From positions 62,001 to 126,000 of the forward strand of contig NZ_JANQLX010000015.1 of the NCBI RefSeq assembly GCF_028280385.1: a DNA stretch of 64,000 nt, in the 5' to 3' direction. Position numbers and translations under genes: made by a program. The first letter of the stretch is position 1. The number at the start of each line of letters is the position of its first letter. The DNA comes from Allomuricauda sp. (GTDB lineage Bacteria; Bacteroidota; Bacteroidia; Flavobacteriales; Flavobacteriaceae). Below are positions 34,654 through 43,801 of the stretch, one piece after another. The notes below the pieces were generated by a model that did no database searches, was not told where the DNA came from, and was given only the letters and a program-made list of their open reading frames with translations.

Positions 34654-35696
34654 TCCAAAATTTCCGATAGTTTGTCCAAAACCCTGTTAACGGGAATGGT
34701 CTTCATGACGTTCTCGTAGCCCTGTGGGAGTTTGTTCCCATACACTGAAGTAGGAATCAAGGGATATTTTTCCCTATCGCTCAACAAGGCATTGGATTCT
34801 GGCTGCCGGAAGGGGGCAAAACCTGCGTAGGGATGCGTAACTCCCCAAAGGGTGACCACCGGAATTCCATAGTTTGCAGCTAAATGTGCGTTGCCACTAT
34901 CCATGGAGAGCATTACATCCAGATTGGAAATTAGCTGCAGTTCTTCATCAAAACTTAGTTTCCCCGCCATGTTAAGGGTATTCTCATGCCCAAGCGCCAA
35001 ACTGTCCAAAAGCGCTGATTCCTTGGCTCCCCCGCCAAACAGTAATATTTTATACTTATCGGTATTGTTGAGATTTGTGATAATTTGCTCCATCAGGGTA
35101 AGGGGGTACATTTTACCTTCATGAGCGGCAAATGGAGCAACACCCACCCATTTTTTGGCATCAGTGCCCACTATCCCAAGCACTTGGTCTGATAATCTGT
35201 GTCTACTCAACAATCCGGCCAGTTGCAAATCCACCGGAAATCCCACTTTGGCAAAGATGTCCGCATATCTTTGATGGGTGCTTTTCAATGGTCCAAAATC
35301 CTTGTTTTTTGCACGTGTCAAGGCTTTTTTTCCGTCCCTCCCCTTGTTAATTTGTTCGAAAGGCACACGGTCCAGGGCAAAATATTTCTTCAATACGTTG
35401 CTTCGCAACACATTGTGCAGATCCACCACCGCGTCAAAAGCATATGTTTTTAGTTCTTTATACAGCCGCCACAAGCCTATGAGGCCTTTGTGTTTCTTCT
35501 TTACATCAGCACCAATAACCGAAACGCCCTCCAGCTGTGAAAAAATGGGAAAAAATTGCTTTCTGGTCAAAACAGTGAGTTTGACCCCGGGATATTTTTG
35601 CAGGACAGCTTGTAACACAGGCACCGTCATGGCCACATCGCCCATGGCGGAAAGTCGGATGACAAGCAGATGGGTCGGTTTACCCTTTTTGTCCAC
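34647..35696 (-). CDS. Glycosyltransferase family 9 (heptosyltransferase-like)
   Basis: 349 residues, GT-B fold. N-terminal LLVIRLSAMGDVAMTVPVLQAVL is the GT9 hallmark, and the C-terminal donor-binding part has LLFGGGAKESALL and DSGNAHLAANYGIPVVTLWG. GT9 enzymes add heptose or similar sugars to lipopolysaccharide core from nucleotide donors. It overlaps the upstream DUF4254 gene by 17 nt and is read with it and the DUF6427 gene. Confidence 0.88.
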   Translation of the reverse strand: MDKKGKPTHLLVIRLSAMGDVAMTVPVLQAVLQKYPGVKLTVLTRKQFFPIFSQLEGVSVIGADVKKKHKGLIGLWRLYKELKTYAFDAVVDLHNVLRSNVLKKYFALDRVPFEQINKGRDGKKALTRAKNKDFGPLKSTHQRYADIFAKVGFPVDLQLAGLLSRHRLSDQVLGIVGTDAKKWVGVAPFAAHEGKMYPLTLMEQIITNLNNTDKYKILLFGGGAKESALLDSLALGHENTLNMAGKLSFDEELQLISNLDVMLSMDSGNAHLAANYGIPVVTLWGVTHPYAGFAPFRQPESNALLSDREKYPLIPTSVYGNKLPQGYENVMKTIPVNRVLDKLSEILDQ

Positions 35697-36285
35697 GAAG
35701 CACCGGATTTAGTTCATCGTCATTGTACATTTTCATCTGCTTATAGACTTTCATGTACTTGTTCCCAGCTTCGATGTCCACCAACAGCTGGTCTATTGCG
35801 GAAGAAAGATCCTTCTTTTGTTCTTTTAACACGGCTAACTTTTCCGTGCATCTGGCAATGTGTTCCGGGGAGGCGTCTGCACGATCTACCTCTTCCTGCA
35901 TATGGTATATTTTTAGGGCCAAAATGGACAGACGGTCTATGGCCCAGGCCGGGCTTTCGGTATTGATGGTAGCATTTCCTTTGACCGCAACATCCCTGTA
36001 CTTGTCCAAAAAGTAACTGTCTATATACTCAACCAGGTCCGTGCGGTCTTGATTGCTCGCATCAATCTTGCGCTTAAGGTCCAAGGCTGAAACCGGATCT
36101 ATCTGCGGATCGCGGATAATGTCCTCATAATGCCATTGCACGGTATCGATCCAGTTTTTTCTATAAAGCAAATGCTCCACCTTATCCTTTGGGTATGGAT
36201 TTGCAAATTCCTGGTACACATCGTCCTTGATGTGATAGGTGTTGATACTTTCTTGAAAAATGGCAAAAGCAAAATCACTGAACAT
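35680..36285 (-). CDS. DUF4254 family protein
   Basis: 201-residue, mainly helical cytoplasmic protein of the Bacteroidota DUF4254 family (YRKNWIDTVQWHYEDIIRDP and ESPAWAIDRLSILALKIYHM are recognisable). Function unknown; the gene is regularly next to GT9 genes, as here, suggesting a link to lipopolysaccharide core synthesis. The start at 36285 gives MFSDFAFAIF; the longer frame upstream runs into the preceding gene. Confidence 0.8.
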   Translation of the reverse strand: MFSDFAFAIFQESINTYHIKDDVYQEFANPYPKDKVEHLLYRKNWIDTVQWHYEDIIRDPQIDPVSALDLKRKIDASNQDRTDLVEYIDSYFLDKYRDVAVKGNATINTESPAWAIDRLSILALKIYHMQEEVDRADASPEHIARCTEKLAVLKEQKKDLSSAIDQLLVDIEAGNKYMKVYKQMKMYNDDELNPVLRGQKG

Positions 36286-36314
36286 GGTAAAATTCTTTGC
36301 GGCAAAGATATGCT

Positions 36315-37247
36315 TTATGGGTTTAGCCCAAGCACAAAAAGCAATAATGGAAAAATGATGCAAAGTACAACCACCAGCTCCCGGAGTCTTGGTTTTTTGA
36401 TGGTTTCCAGGTAATTGGTAATGAATACCGCCGCAGGGAAAAAAGTAATCAGTATGGCCGTGGTTACCGTCCCTGTCAAAAAGCTGATGGCCACCCCAAG
36501 TATGAACGACAAAAACAAGATTCTCAATGGGACCAACTTTCCTCCGCCCTTTCTTCTTACCTTCAAAAAAATCAAGGATGAAACAATCCCAATGATCGAG
36601 ATATAGATTACAATTTTTGGTATTTCTGACTGCGCCAGAAACTCCTTATCCAAAAATCCCAGGGAAAAATTATAGTGCCCCAGAAAAAAATCCGGCCACC
36701 CAAATAGACGGGTTACGGCAAAGACCAAAACAAACACGGAGAGCAGGGCCAAAAATGGTACCATCCAGTTTTTAACGGTCTTGCGCTCGTATACATTGAT
36801 CACGATAAAAACCAAGATCAAGAACAAAAGGGCCCAACTGTAAAACAAACTGGCCAGGCATATTAGAAAAGAAGCATCAAAAAGTTTGTGCTTCACATTT
36901 TTTATGGACTTAATGGCGAGCAAGCGCCAAATGGCCAGCAGTAAAAAAAATGACATGAAAATGGCATTTTTATCCAACAGCACATCCGAGAAGGCTACCA
37001 ATAGCAGCACAAAAAACAACATCGCAAAGGAGCTAAAGTCCGTGACCTTCTCCGTCTTAACAGTCCTATTGATGACAAAGATCATCAATAAAAGAACCCC
37101 TAAACTCAAGACTTCCAGACCAATGGATATGGCGCCGCCATTTTCATGGAGATAAAGGAAAATGAACAAGCAGTAAAAAAGAAACAAAAAGACGGATAAA
37201 ACAATGTAATTAATAGGTTTTGTTTTTCCGAAAAACGTTGAAATCAT
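36315..37247 (-). CDS. DUF6427 family membrane protein
   Basis: 310 residues with about nine or ten hydrophobic segments. The N-terminus MISTFFGKTKPINYIVLSVFLF is characteristic of the flavobacterial DUF6427 family. The start at 37247 is chosen on that basis; 84 more codons are open upstream but overlap the divergent DUF6341 gene. Function unknown; it heads a unit with DUF4254 and GT9, so a cell-envelope role is likely. Confidence 0.8.
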   Translation of the reverse strand: MISTFFGKTKPINYIVLSVFLFLFYCLFIFLYLHENGGAISIGLEVLSLGVLLLMIFVINRTVKTEKVTDFSSFAMLFFVLLLVAFSDVLLDKNAIFMSFFLLLAIWRLLAIKSIKNVKHKLFDASFLICLASLFYSWALLFLILVFIVINVYERKTVKNWMVPFLALLSVFVLVFAVTRLFGWPDFFLGHYNFSLGFLDKEFLAQSEIPKIVIYISIIGIVSSLIFLKVRRKGGGKLVPLRILFLSFILGVAISFLTGTVTTAILITFFPAAVFITNYLETIKKPRLRELVVVLCIIFPLLLFVLGLNP

Positions 37248-37267
37248 CTTAGGTTTTACTACTTTTG
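37238..37267 (+). promoter_or_regulatory. Predicted promoter of the DUF6341 gene
   Basis: TTG at 37238-37240, 19-nt spacer, TACTTTTG at 37260-37267: a full match to TTG / TAnnTTTG. Transcription would start near 37272, about 15 nt before the ATG. It overlaps the first codons of the divergent DUF6427 gene. Confidence 0.6.
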
Positions 37268-37286
37268 CAAAGTAAATATAGCCAAC

Positions 37287-37511
37287 ATGAGCAAGTTTTT
37301 TTACGGCATTGAAGACTTTTTCGTAAACATATTCTTTAAGTATTTGTACGACCCATGGAGATTTATGGATAGTTGGTGGGCCTCCAATAGCATCAATTGG
37401 ATATTTACCATCATCTGTTTTGTTGCCATGTTCTACTGGATGAAAGAATTGAAGATCTTCAATGACAACGGGGAAGAGGACAAGAGTATTTCCTCCCACT
37501 CCTACCTATAG
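37287..37511 (+). CDS. DUF6341 family small membrane protein
   Basis: 74 residues: an N-terminal amphipathic part (MSKFFYGIEDFFVNIFFKYLY), one membrane helix (about 38-55, INWIFTIICFVAMFYWM), and an acidic cytoplasmic tail (IFNDNGEEDKSISSHSYL). Characteristic of the flavobacterial DUF6341 family, often divergent from the DUF6427 gene or near purD, as here. Function unknown. Promoter predicted at 37238-37267. Confidence 0.8.
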   Translation: MSKFFYGIEDFFVNIFFKYLYDPWRFMDSWWASNSINWIFTIICFVAMFYWMKELKIFNDNGEEDKSISSHSYL

Positions 37512-37565
37512 TCCGGTTCTGGATTGTACTACTAGCTTTTTATTTAGCCAAGAGAAGGATTTGAC

Positions 37566-38837
37566 CTAAAGGTCAAACCCTAGGTCTTTTCTATAATACA
37601 TTCCATCAAAGTGAAGCTTTTCGATGTTCTTATAGGATGTTGCCAAGGCTTCCCTGAAGCTATTCCCGAATGAGGTGACGGTTATAACACGACCGCCATT
37701 GGTCAAGACCTTGCCATCTTGTTCCTTGGTGCCGGCATGAAACACCAGCGAGTCCCCAATCTTTTCTATCCCACTGATTTCCTTGCCTTTTTCATAAGCC
37801 TCTGGATACCCACCGGAAACCGCCATTACCGTTGTAGCGGCCCTAGGGTCGATTTCAAGATCTATGGAATCCAAGGTTCCATTGCCCATGGCCTGGAGAA
37901 CCTCAACCAAATCTGACTTTACCCTTGGAATGACCACTTCTGTTTCCGGGTCTCCCATTCTAACGTTGTATTCAATTACCTTGGGTTGTCCATCCACCCT
38001 GATAAGCCCTATGAAAATAAAACCAACATAGGGAAGGTTGTCTTTTTTGAGTCCATCTACGGTAGGTTTAACAATTCGGTCCTCGATCATTTGCATAAAG
38101 GCTTTATCGGCAAAAGGAACCGGGGAAATAGCGCCCATGCCCCCTGTGTTTAATCCGGTGTCACCTTCACCAATGCGCTTGTAGTCTTTTGCTGTTGGTA
38201 AAATCTTGTAGTTGGTGCCGTCGGTGAGCACAAAGCAGCTCAATTCAATACCGTCCAAAAATTCTTCAATGACCACTGTAGCACTGGCGGAACCAAACTT
38301 GGAATCGACCAACATAGCGCTCAATTCCTTTTTGGCTTCTTCCAAATCCTGAAGAATCAAAACCCCTTTTCCGGCTGCCAAACCATCAGCTTTAAGTACA
38401 TAAGGAGGTTTTAATGTTTCCAAAAACGCAAATCCTTCTTGCAGGGTCCCGGCCGTAAAACTTTGGTAAGCGGCGGTTGGAATTTGATGCCTCATCATGA
38501 ATTCCTTGGCAAATTCCTTGCTGCCTTCCAATGCTGCTGCCGCCTTTTGAGGTCCGATAACAGTGATATTTTGAAGTGCTGGGTCGTTTAAAAAGAAATC
38601 ATGAACCCCATTTACAAGTGGATCTTCCGGGCCTACCACCACCAACTGAATTTCCTCGGCAAGGACCAAGTCCTTAATGGCCCCAAAATCATTTACCCCT
38701 ACCGGTACATTGGTGGCAATTTCGGAAGTGCCTGCATTGCCTGGCGCAACGAGCAGCTTATTGGTTTTTGGGCTTTGGGATATTTTGTGGGCAAGGGCAT
38801 GTTCCCGCCCACCAGCGCCAAGGACTAGAATGTTCAT
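37566..38837 (-). CDS. purD: Phosphoribosylamine-glycine ligase
   Basis: Second step of purine synthesis: joins phosphoribosylamine and glycine with ATP. 423 residues; N-terminal MNILVLGAGGREHALAHKI, ATP-grasp domain (about 105-330, with YVLKADGLAAGKGV) and the GDPETE segment in the active site are all typical. A TATTTTTG box at 38852-38859 (minus strand) may be the -7 element of its own promoter, separating it from the polysaccharide genes upstream. Confidence 0.97.
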   Translation of the reverse strand: MNILVLGAGGREHALAHKISQSPKTNKLLVAPGNAGTSEIATNVPVGVNDFGAIKDLVLAEEIQLVVVGPEDPLVNGVHDFFLNDPALQNITVIGPQKAAAALEGSKEFAKEFMMRHQIPTAAYQSFTAGTLQEGFAFLETLKPPYVLKADGLAAGKGVLILQDLEEAKKELSAMLVDSKFGSASATVVIEEFLDGIELSCFVLTDGTNYKILPTAKDYKRIGEGDTGLNTGGMGAISPVPFADKAFMQMIEDRIVKPTVDGLKKDNLPYVGFIFIGLIRVDGQPKVIEYNVRMGDPETEVVIPRVKSDLVEVLQAMGNGTLDSIDLEIDPRAATTVMAVSGGYPEAYEKGKEISGIEKIGDSLVFHAGTKEQDGKVLTNGGRVITVTSFGNSFREALATSYKNIEKLHFDGMYYRKDLGFDL

Positions 38838-38851
38838 GGTTTAAATTTTGG

Positions 38852-38859
38852 CAAAAATA
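38852..38859 (-). promoter_or_regulatory. Possible -7 element of purD
   Basis: TATTTTTG on the minus strand, 15 nt before the purD ATG, matches TAnnTTTG. No well-placed TTG partner was seen. Confidence 0.35.
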
Positions 38860-38878
38860 CAGCTTGATAGGGATTTGC

Positions 38879-39856
38879 CTATTTGTTTGCGGAGAAATCT
38901 CTATGCTCTTTCCACAATTCTTCCGTGGAAAGTCCCTTAAAATATTCATAGACTTTCTTTAAGCCTTCCGAACGATGGACACGGGGTTCCCAATCCAGAA
39001 TTTCCTTGGCCCTGCCAATATCCGGTTGCCGTTGCAATGGATCATCCTGGGGCAGGGGTTTGAAAATAATTTTCTGGTCCGTACCCGTTAGCTTAATGAT
39101 CTCCTCCGCGAATTCCAGAATGGTGGTTTCATCTGGATTGCCAATGTTGATGGGTTCTACATAATCGCTCATCAATAAACGGTAAATGCCCTCAATCTGA
39201 TCGTCAATATAGGTAAAGGAGCGTGTTTGTGATCCATCGCCAAAAACGGTCAAGTCCTCACCTCGTAATGCTTGTCCCATAAAGGCTGGAACCACCCTGC
39301 CGTCATTCAACCGCATCCGCGATCCATAGGTGTTAAAAATCCTAACAATACGTGTATCCAGTCCATGATGGCGATGATAGGCCATTGTGATGGATTCCAT
39401 GAAGCGCTTGGCCTCATCATAAACCCCACGCGGACCTATAGGGCTCACATTGCCATAATAGTCCTCGTTTTGTGGGTGTACCAATGGGTCTCCATACACC
39501 TCAGAGGTTGAGGCAACCAAGATGCGGGCATTCTTCTCCTTGGCAAGACCCAAAAGGTTGAGGGTGCCCAAGGAGCCTACCTTTAGAGTCTCAATGGGAA
39601 TTTTTAAATAATCTATTGGACTCGCCGGGGAGGCAAAATGAAGGATGTAATCCAAATCGCCGCCATAGTGCACAAACGTGGATACATCGTGATGGTGGAA
39701 CTCAAAACGTTCCAAAGGAAATAGGTGTTCAATATTTTTGAGGTCGCCGGTGATCAGATTATCCATGGCAACCACGTGATGGCCCTCGGCAATAAACCGA
39801 TCGCACAAATGGGATCCAAGGAAGCCTGCTGCTCCTGTGATTAGGGTTTTTTTCAA
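38879..39856 (-). CDS. UDP-glucuronate decarboxylase (UDP-xylose synthase)-like SDR
   Basis: 325 residues of the extended short-chain dehydrogenase fold. NAD-binding GxxGxxG is G8-A-A-G11-F-L-G14; the catalytic pair is Tyr146 and Lys150 in GVYDEAKRF. Segments [24 protein letters not shown] and [13 protein letters not shown] are characteristic of UDP-xylose synthase (UXS), which turns UDP-glucuronate into UDP-xylose. Last gene of the polysaccharide operon; it overlaps the GlcNAc-1-P transferase gene by 4 nt. A related sugar dehydratase is possible but less likely. Confidence 0.88.
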   Translation of the reverse strand: MKKTLITGAAGFLGSHLCDRFIAEGHHVVAMDNLITGDLKNIEHLFPLERFEFHHHDVSTFVHYGGDLDYILHFASPASPIDYLKIPIETLKVGSLGTLNLLGLAKEKNARILVASTSEVYGDPLVHPQNEDYYGNVSPIGPRGVYDEAKRFMESITMAYHRHHGLDTRIVRIFNTYGSRMRLNDGRVVPAFMGQALRGEDLTVFGDGSQTRSFTYIDDQIEGIYRLLMSDYVEPINIGNPDETTILEFAEEIIKLTGTDQKIIFKPLPQDDPLQRQPDIGRAKEILDWEPRVHRSEGLKKVYEYFKGLSTEELWKEHRDFSANK

Positions 39857-41004
39857 GATTTATTCTTATTCTTTTTCTCCACTTTTTCCTGATTACCCTT
39901 TAGCGATTCTATTTTTCGTTTAAGTAGTATCTTCTGCTTTAAAGTCGAAATATTATAGTTATATCTAAAGAATACATATCCTAGCAGTATCACTACGCTA
40001 ACAAGCATAATCACCATTCCAGTATTCCTGGCCTTACTGCCAAGAATTATGAAAAGGACAACAAAAATCAAATTAAAGCACCCTATTATGAAGCTTGCTT
40101 GCTTGTGGGACAAGCCCCAAAAATCTATAAGAACATGATGTACATGATTTCTGTCTGGTGAAAATGGTCCCTTTTTGTTGGCAATCCTGATGGCAAATAC
40201 CCTGGCCGTGTCAAATAGTGGAACAATCAAAATACTTATGGCTATTAAAGGAGCATTTTCCAAAAGAAACGGCAGTCCTTCGTAGGCCTCAGGCTTTAGG
40301 GCCAAGAATTTTAGTGTCAAAACACTAATGACAAATCCAACTATCAACGACCCTGTATCTCCCATAAATATTTTTTTATCGGATGAGACGTTAAACCCAA
40401 AAAAGGCCATCAGACAGGCGTTCATTGTTATGCTTATCAATGCAAAGAAATATTCGCCGGACAGATAGAATATAGTGGTATAAATCATCATGATAACAAT
40501 ACCTACCACCGAGGCTAGACCATCTATCCCATCAATTAAATTATAGGAGTTTATAATTGTCAGCATCAAAAAACCGGCAATTGCTAAATAAAGGAAATAC
40601 GGTATTTCATAAATATTCAAAAATCCATTTAATGATTCGATGATAAAACTATCGTTGGCCAAAACAAAGGCTATTGCAAGCGATTGAGCTATCAACTTTG
40701 ATCCAGCCGAAAGCACTACTAGATCATCTTTAAGACCTACTATAAATAATATGGTCAGTCCTGGTATTATATAAATATCCTCACCGTTGAGCTGCCAATT
40801 TTTGATAAAGAAAAATGCAAAAATGAGGGTAAAGAAAAAAGAAGCTCCCCCTAAAGTCGGGGTTCTGTTTTTATGTGAACTTCTATTATTCGGGTCATCC
40901 ATTAGTCTTTTATACTCAACAACACCAATAATTTTCGGAATGGTTAGATATACCAGAAGGAAGGACCCAATAAACAACAGTACCGCGGTTTCAAGGAAAT
41001 TCAT
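39853..41004 (-). CDS. MraY/WecA-family undecaprenyl-phosphate sugar-1-P transferase
   Basis: 383-residue membrane enzyme that starts a lipid-linked chain by transferring a sugar-1-phosphate (GlcNAc-type in most relatives) to undecaprenyl phosphate. About ten membrane helices. Family motifs: [20 protein letters not shown] near the N-terminus, [25 protein letters not shown], and the histidine motif [10 protein letters not shown]. The basic C-terminal tail is cytoplasmic. This is probably the initiating transferase of the locus. Confidence 0.9.
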   Translation of the reverse strand: MNFLETAVLLFIGSFLLVYLTIPKIIGVVEYKRLMDDPNNRSSHKNRTPTLGGASFFFTLIFAFFFIKNWQLNGEDIYIIPGLTILFIVGLKDDLVVLSAGSKLIAQSLAIAFVLANDSFIIESLNGFLNIYEIPYFLYLAIAGFLMLTIINSYNLIDGIDGLASVVGIVIMMIYTTIFYLSGEYFFALISITMNACLMAFFGFNVSSDKKIFMGDTGSLIVGFVISVLTLKFLALKPEAYEGLPFLLENAPLIAISILIVPLFDTARVFAIRIANKKGPFSPDRNHVHHVLIDFWGLSHKQASFIIGCFNLIFVVLFIILGSKARNTGMVIMLVSVVILLGYVFFRYNYNISTLKQKILLKRKIESLKGNQEKVEKKNKNKS

Positions 41005-41027
41005 GATTCAAAGGTAGAAAACAAAAT

Positions 41028-42218
41028 TTAGTCCCTTATAAATTCGAGCATCTGCTTTGCAAGATTGACTCTATCAAACTCCAACACAAGCTTTTCAAAA
41101 TTGTAGGATTTGTCATCATCAGTAATCATTGCAGTAAGTTTGTCCAAAAAGTCTTCCCGATTCTCTGGTTCAAAAGGTAGTCCAATGTTGTATTCTTCAA
41201 CTAATTCTTTGGCTTCACCCTGAACACCGAGAAGTATAGGTTTGTGCATTGCGGCCAATTCAAAAATCTTGGAAGGAATGACGGTTTTAAAAGTATCTGA
41301 CTTTCTTAAATTCACTAAAGCAATATCCAAGATAGAGATATACCTGCTAACTTCATTTTTAGGAACTGATTCCAGCATCGTGACATTAGTTAGCCCCAGT
41401 TCATCTTTATAAGCCATTAGCTTTTCCTTTTCAGCGCCAGAACCAATAAAAAGAAAATGAATGGTGTTGTCTGTGAGAGAGGCGCAATCCAAGATAAAGC
41501 TGAGGCCATGCGCCATTCCATGTGTTCCAATATATCCAACAATGCATTTCCCTTGTAATCCTAATTTATGCAACAATTCCTCGTCCTTTTTTCTTGGTGA
41601 AAAAAGATCCATATTGACCCCGTTCTTCACAACCGAAATCTTATGGGGGGCGATGTCGTGTTTTTCTTCCAATCTTTTTTTGAAGGAATCGGTTACAGAA
41701 ATAATCTTCCACGCTGATTTGTACATTCTGTCTTCCAGACCTTCAAAGTATTGTATCGCAAGGTTTTGTTTCATTGCACCCACAGCTTTTATTGATTCCG
41801 GCCAAAGATCCCTAATCTCCATGACCCATTTTTTCCTTTTCCAAAAGGCCAGCCATTTGCCGGCCACCGCAGTGAAAAATTGGGGGGATGTTGCAACAAT
41901 CACATCAGTTTTGATGAACAATCCCATTAAAAAAGCCATCAGCATAAAGCTTAGATAGTCGACAATTCTTTTTACAAAGCCCTTATTAGCTGCAATATAG
42001 GTCCAAACACGTATGACCTTAATTCCTTCTACAACTTCTTTTTGATACAACCTGTTTTTATATCCATCATAAACCTTGCCTTCAGGGAAATTGGGAGCGC
42101 AAGTTATAACAGTAACTTCCAGGCCTTGCTTAACCCATTCCCTGCAGTGTTCAAAAGTTCTAGTCGCAGGGGCGTTCACCTCTGGAGGAAAATTATCAGT
42201 TAAAAAAAGTAGCTTCAT
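41028..42218 (-). CDS. Glycosyltransferase family 4 (WbuB-like)
   Basis: 396 residues, GT-B fold. The N-terminal MKLLFLTDNFPPEVNAPATRTFEHCREW and the donor-site segment IPSKIFELAAMHKPIL (with an upstream IGTHGMAHGLSF) place it in the WbuB-like group of GT4. The start at 42218 makes a 4-nt ATGA overlap with the heparinase-type gene; a start 42 nt further up is possible but less likely. Adds one sugar of the repeat unit; donor unknown. Confidence 0.85.
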   Translation of the reverse strand: MKLLFLTDNFPPEVNAPATRTFEHCREWVKQGLEVTVITCAPNFPEGKVYDGYKNRLYQKEVVEGIKVIRVWTYIAANKGFVKRIVDYLSFMLMAFLMGLFIKTDVIVATSPQFFTAVAGKWLAFWKRKKWVMEIRDLWPESIKAVGAMKQNLAIQYFEGLEDRMYKSAWKIISVTDSFKKRLEEKHDIAPHKISVVKNGVNMDLFSPRKKDEELLHKLGLQGKCIVGYIGTHGMAHGLSFILDCASLTDNTIHFLFIGSGAEKEKLMAYKDELGLTNVTMLESVPKNEVSRYISILDIALVNLRKSDTFKTVIPSKIFELAAMHKPILLGVQGEAKELVEEYNIGLPFEPENREDFLDKLTAMITDDDKSYNFEKLVLEFDRVNLAKQMLEFIRD

Positions 42219-43801
42219 AACAAAATCGTTGTTTTCAATTCCCTTGCGAACGAAACACATACTTTCTGTGCTGGTTCGGTTTTATTGAAACCTGCACAAT
42301 ACTCATATTCTTGCAATTTTATGTCGTTGATTTCTCCCTCAAAATCGATGAGGGCTTTTGTTCCTTCGAAAACCACTTGTTTCTTATCTATTTCTATCCT
42401 CTTTATTGATGGATGAAAATGAAAATATGCTTTAGATGCTATTTTATGGCCCCTTTTGCACAAAATCTTATCACGAATTATTATGCTATTGGCCATATTA
42501 AAGCTTCTCTCATGCAGGACTCCAATTGATTTGTACCCATCATGGGCAGATGTGATTGTATCAGAACCTTCCTTTAGATATGCTATTCTTGCTCTTCTGG
42601 CCACCCTAAATCCATCCCAAACTTGGGATTGATCCTTATCCTCCACCATTACCGTATTATGGGATGATGTTTGACGTTCCCTATGTCGTATTTCATTCTT
42701 TTCATAGGTAGATGTTCCCACATCAACTATAAACGGCTTTTTCTTTAGGAGCAATTCAAAACTAAAAGTGTCTGAATGGGCATGACCAGGTTGATAGTCT
42801 GGCCCAATGTTGCCAACATCTATAAACATCTCATAATCCTTTACTTGAATCATTCTATACCCAGATTCCCCAAGAATAGTTTCATCAAACCGGATCTCCA
42901 ATTCTTTGGCATAATCCAACAATTGATCTGAGGTTGGCGCAATATCATAAGCACAATCGTTCACCATTGGAACATTCCCATTCTTATATGTGATTGCTTT
43001 CAACCATCCTGCCATGTTTTTTGCTTTACCAAATAAAAAAGCAAGCAGGTCGTCCTTCTTCCATGGATTATTTTTTATCAAATTGATACAATCAAGCAAT
43101 CGATGAAGCAATATTTGATGGTACATGGGTGAAAGTTCAAAGTGGGCCCCATCCTCCAAAATCTGTTCATTTAGTTCCTTTTTTAAAATTTTATGGGCAA
43201 TTCCGTAAAAATTTTCGTTTTCAAAATAGTAGGCACCAAAAAGCATTGAATATCCATTTTCCAACAGATGGTTTCCAAGTAAATGATACTCTAAATTATC
43301 TTTTAACCTAAGATAATGTTGATACAGCTTTTGGTTTATGCTACTGCTTGATATCCTGTTCTTGGCCAAGAACTTTATCCAATTGATACCTCTTAACGAA
43401 ATTGGATAGGGTTCATGGCCATCTTTTAAAGAATTATCTTTTTCAATATAATCTTCAACAAGTTTTCTGGCTTTATCCTGATCTATTTGATGTTGATTCA
43501 AGAAATCAAAATAGTTAAGGTTATATGTCCAAAGTTTTCCCAAACCGTCAAAATTCCAATCAATGTTTTCTCCAAAACTTTGGGTAATATTCAGAAATCG
43601 AAAACTATTGTCATTTAAATAAGACGAACTATTACTGATTCCTCCCTGCCACACTATGGGTGCGGGGTCTTTTGGCAAATCAACACGGTAATCTTTTTTG
43701 AAGAACCTGCCCCTGATGAAATGAAACAGTCGATAATAAATTTGCCTAAACCTTAAAAATCTGATTGTATGGAATAGTAATATTAATTTATGTCTATCCA
43801 T
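42215..43801 (-). CDS. Heparinase II/III-family protein
   Basis: 528 residues with an N-terminal (alpha/alpha) toroid (about 60-310, with LGNHLLENGYSMLFGAYYF) and a C-terminal beta-sandwich heparinase II/III domain (about 320-525, with GPDYQPGHAHSDTFSFELLL and HRERQTSSHNTVMVEDKDQSQVW). No signal peptide. Members like this in polysaccharide gene clusters, rather than in degradation loci, are found next to the bi-domain oxidoreductase gene, which overlaps it by 19 nt; the pair is probably involved in uronate modification. Activity is not proven. Confidence 0.85.
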   Translation of the reverse strand: MDRHKLILLFHTIRFLRFRQIYYRLFHFIRGRFFKKDYRVDLPKDPAPIVWQGGISNSSSYLNDNSFRFLNITQSFGENIDWNFDGLGKLWTYNLNYFDFLNQHQIDQDKARKLVEDYIEKDNSLKDGHEPYPISLRGINWIKFLAKNRISSSSINQKLYQHYLRLKDNLEYHLLGNHLLENGYSMLFGAYYFENENFYGIAHKILKKELNEQILEDGAHFELSPMYHQILLHRLLDCINLIKNNPWKKDDLLAFLFGKAKNMAGWLKAITYKNGNVPMVNDCAYDIAPTSDQLLDYAKELEIRFDETILGESGYRMIQVKDYEMFIDVGNIGPDYQPGHAHSDTFSFELLLKKKPFIVDVGTSTYEKNEIRHRERQTSSHNTVMVEDKDQSQVWDGFRVARRARIAYLKEGSDTITSAHDGYKSIGVLHERSFNMANSIIIRDKILCKRGHKIASKAYFHFHPSIKRIEIDKKQVVFEGTKALIDFEGEINDIKLQEYEYCAGFNKTEPAQKVCVSFARELKTTILL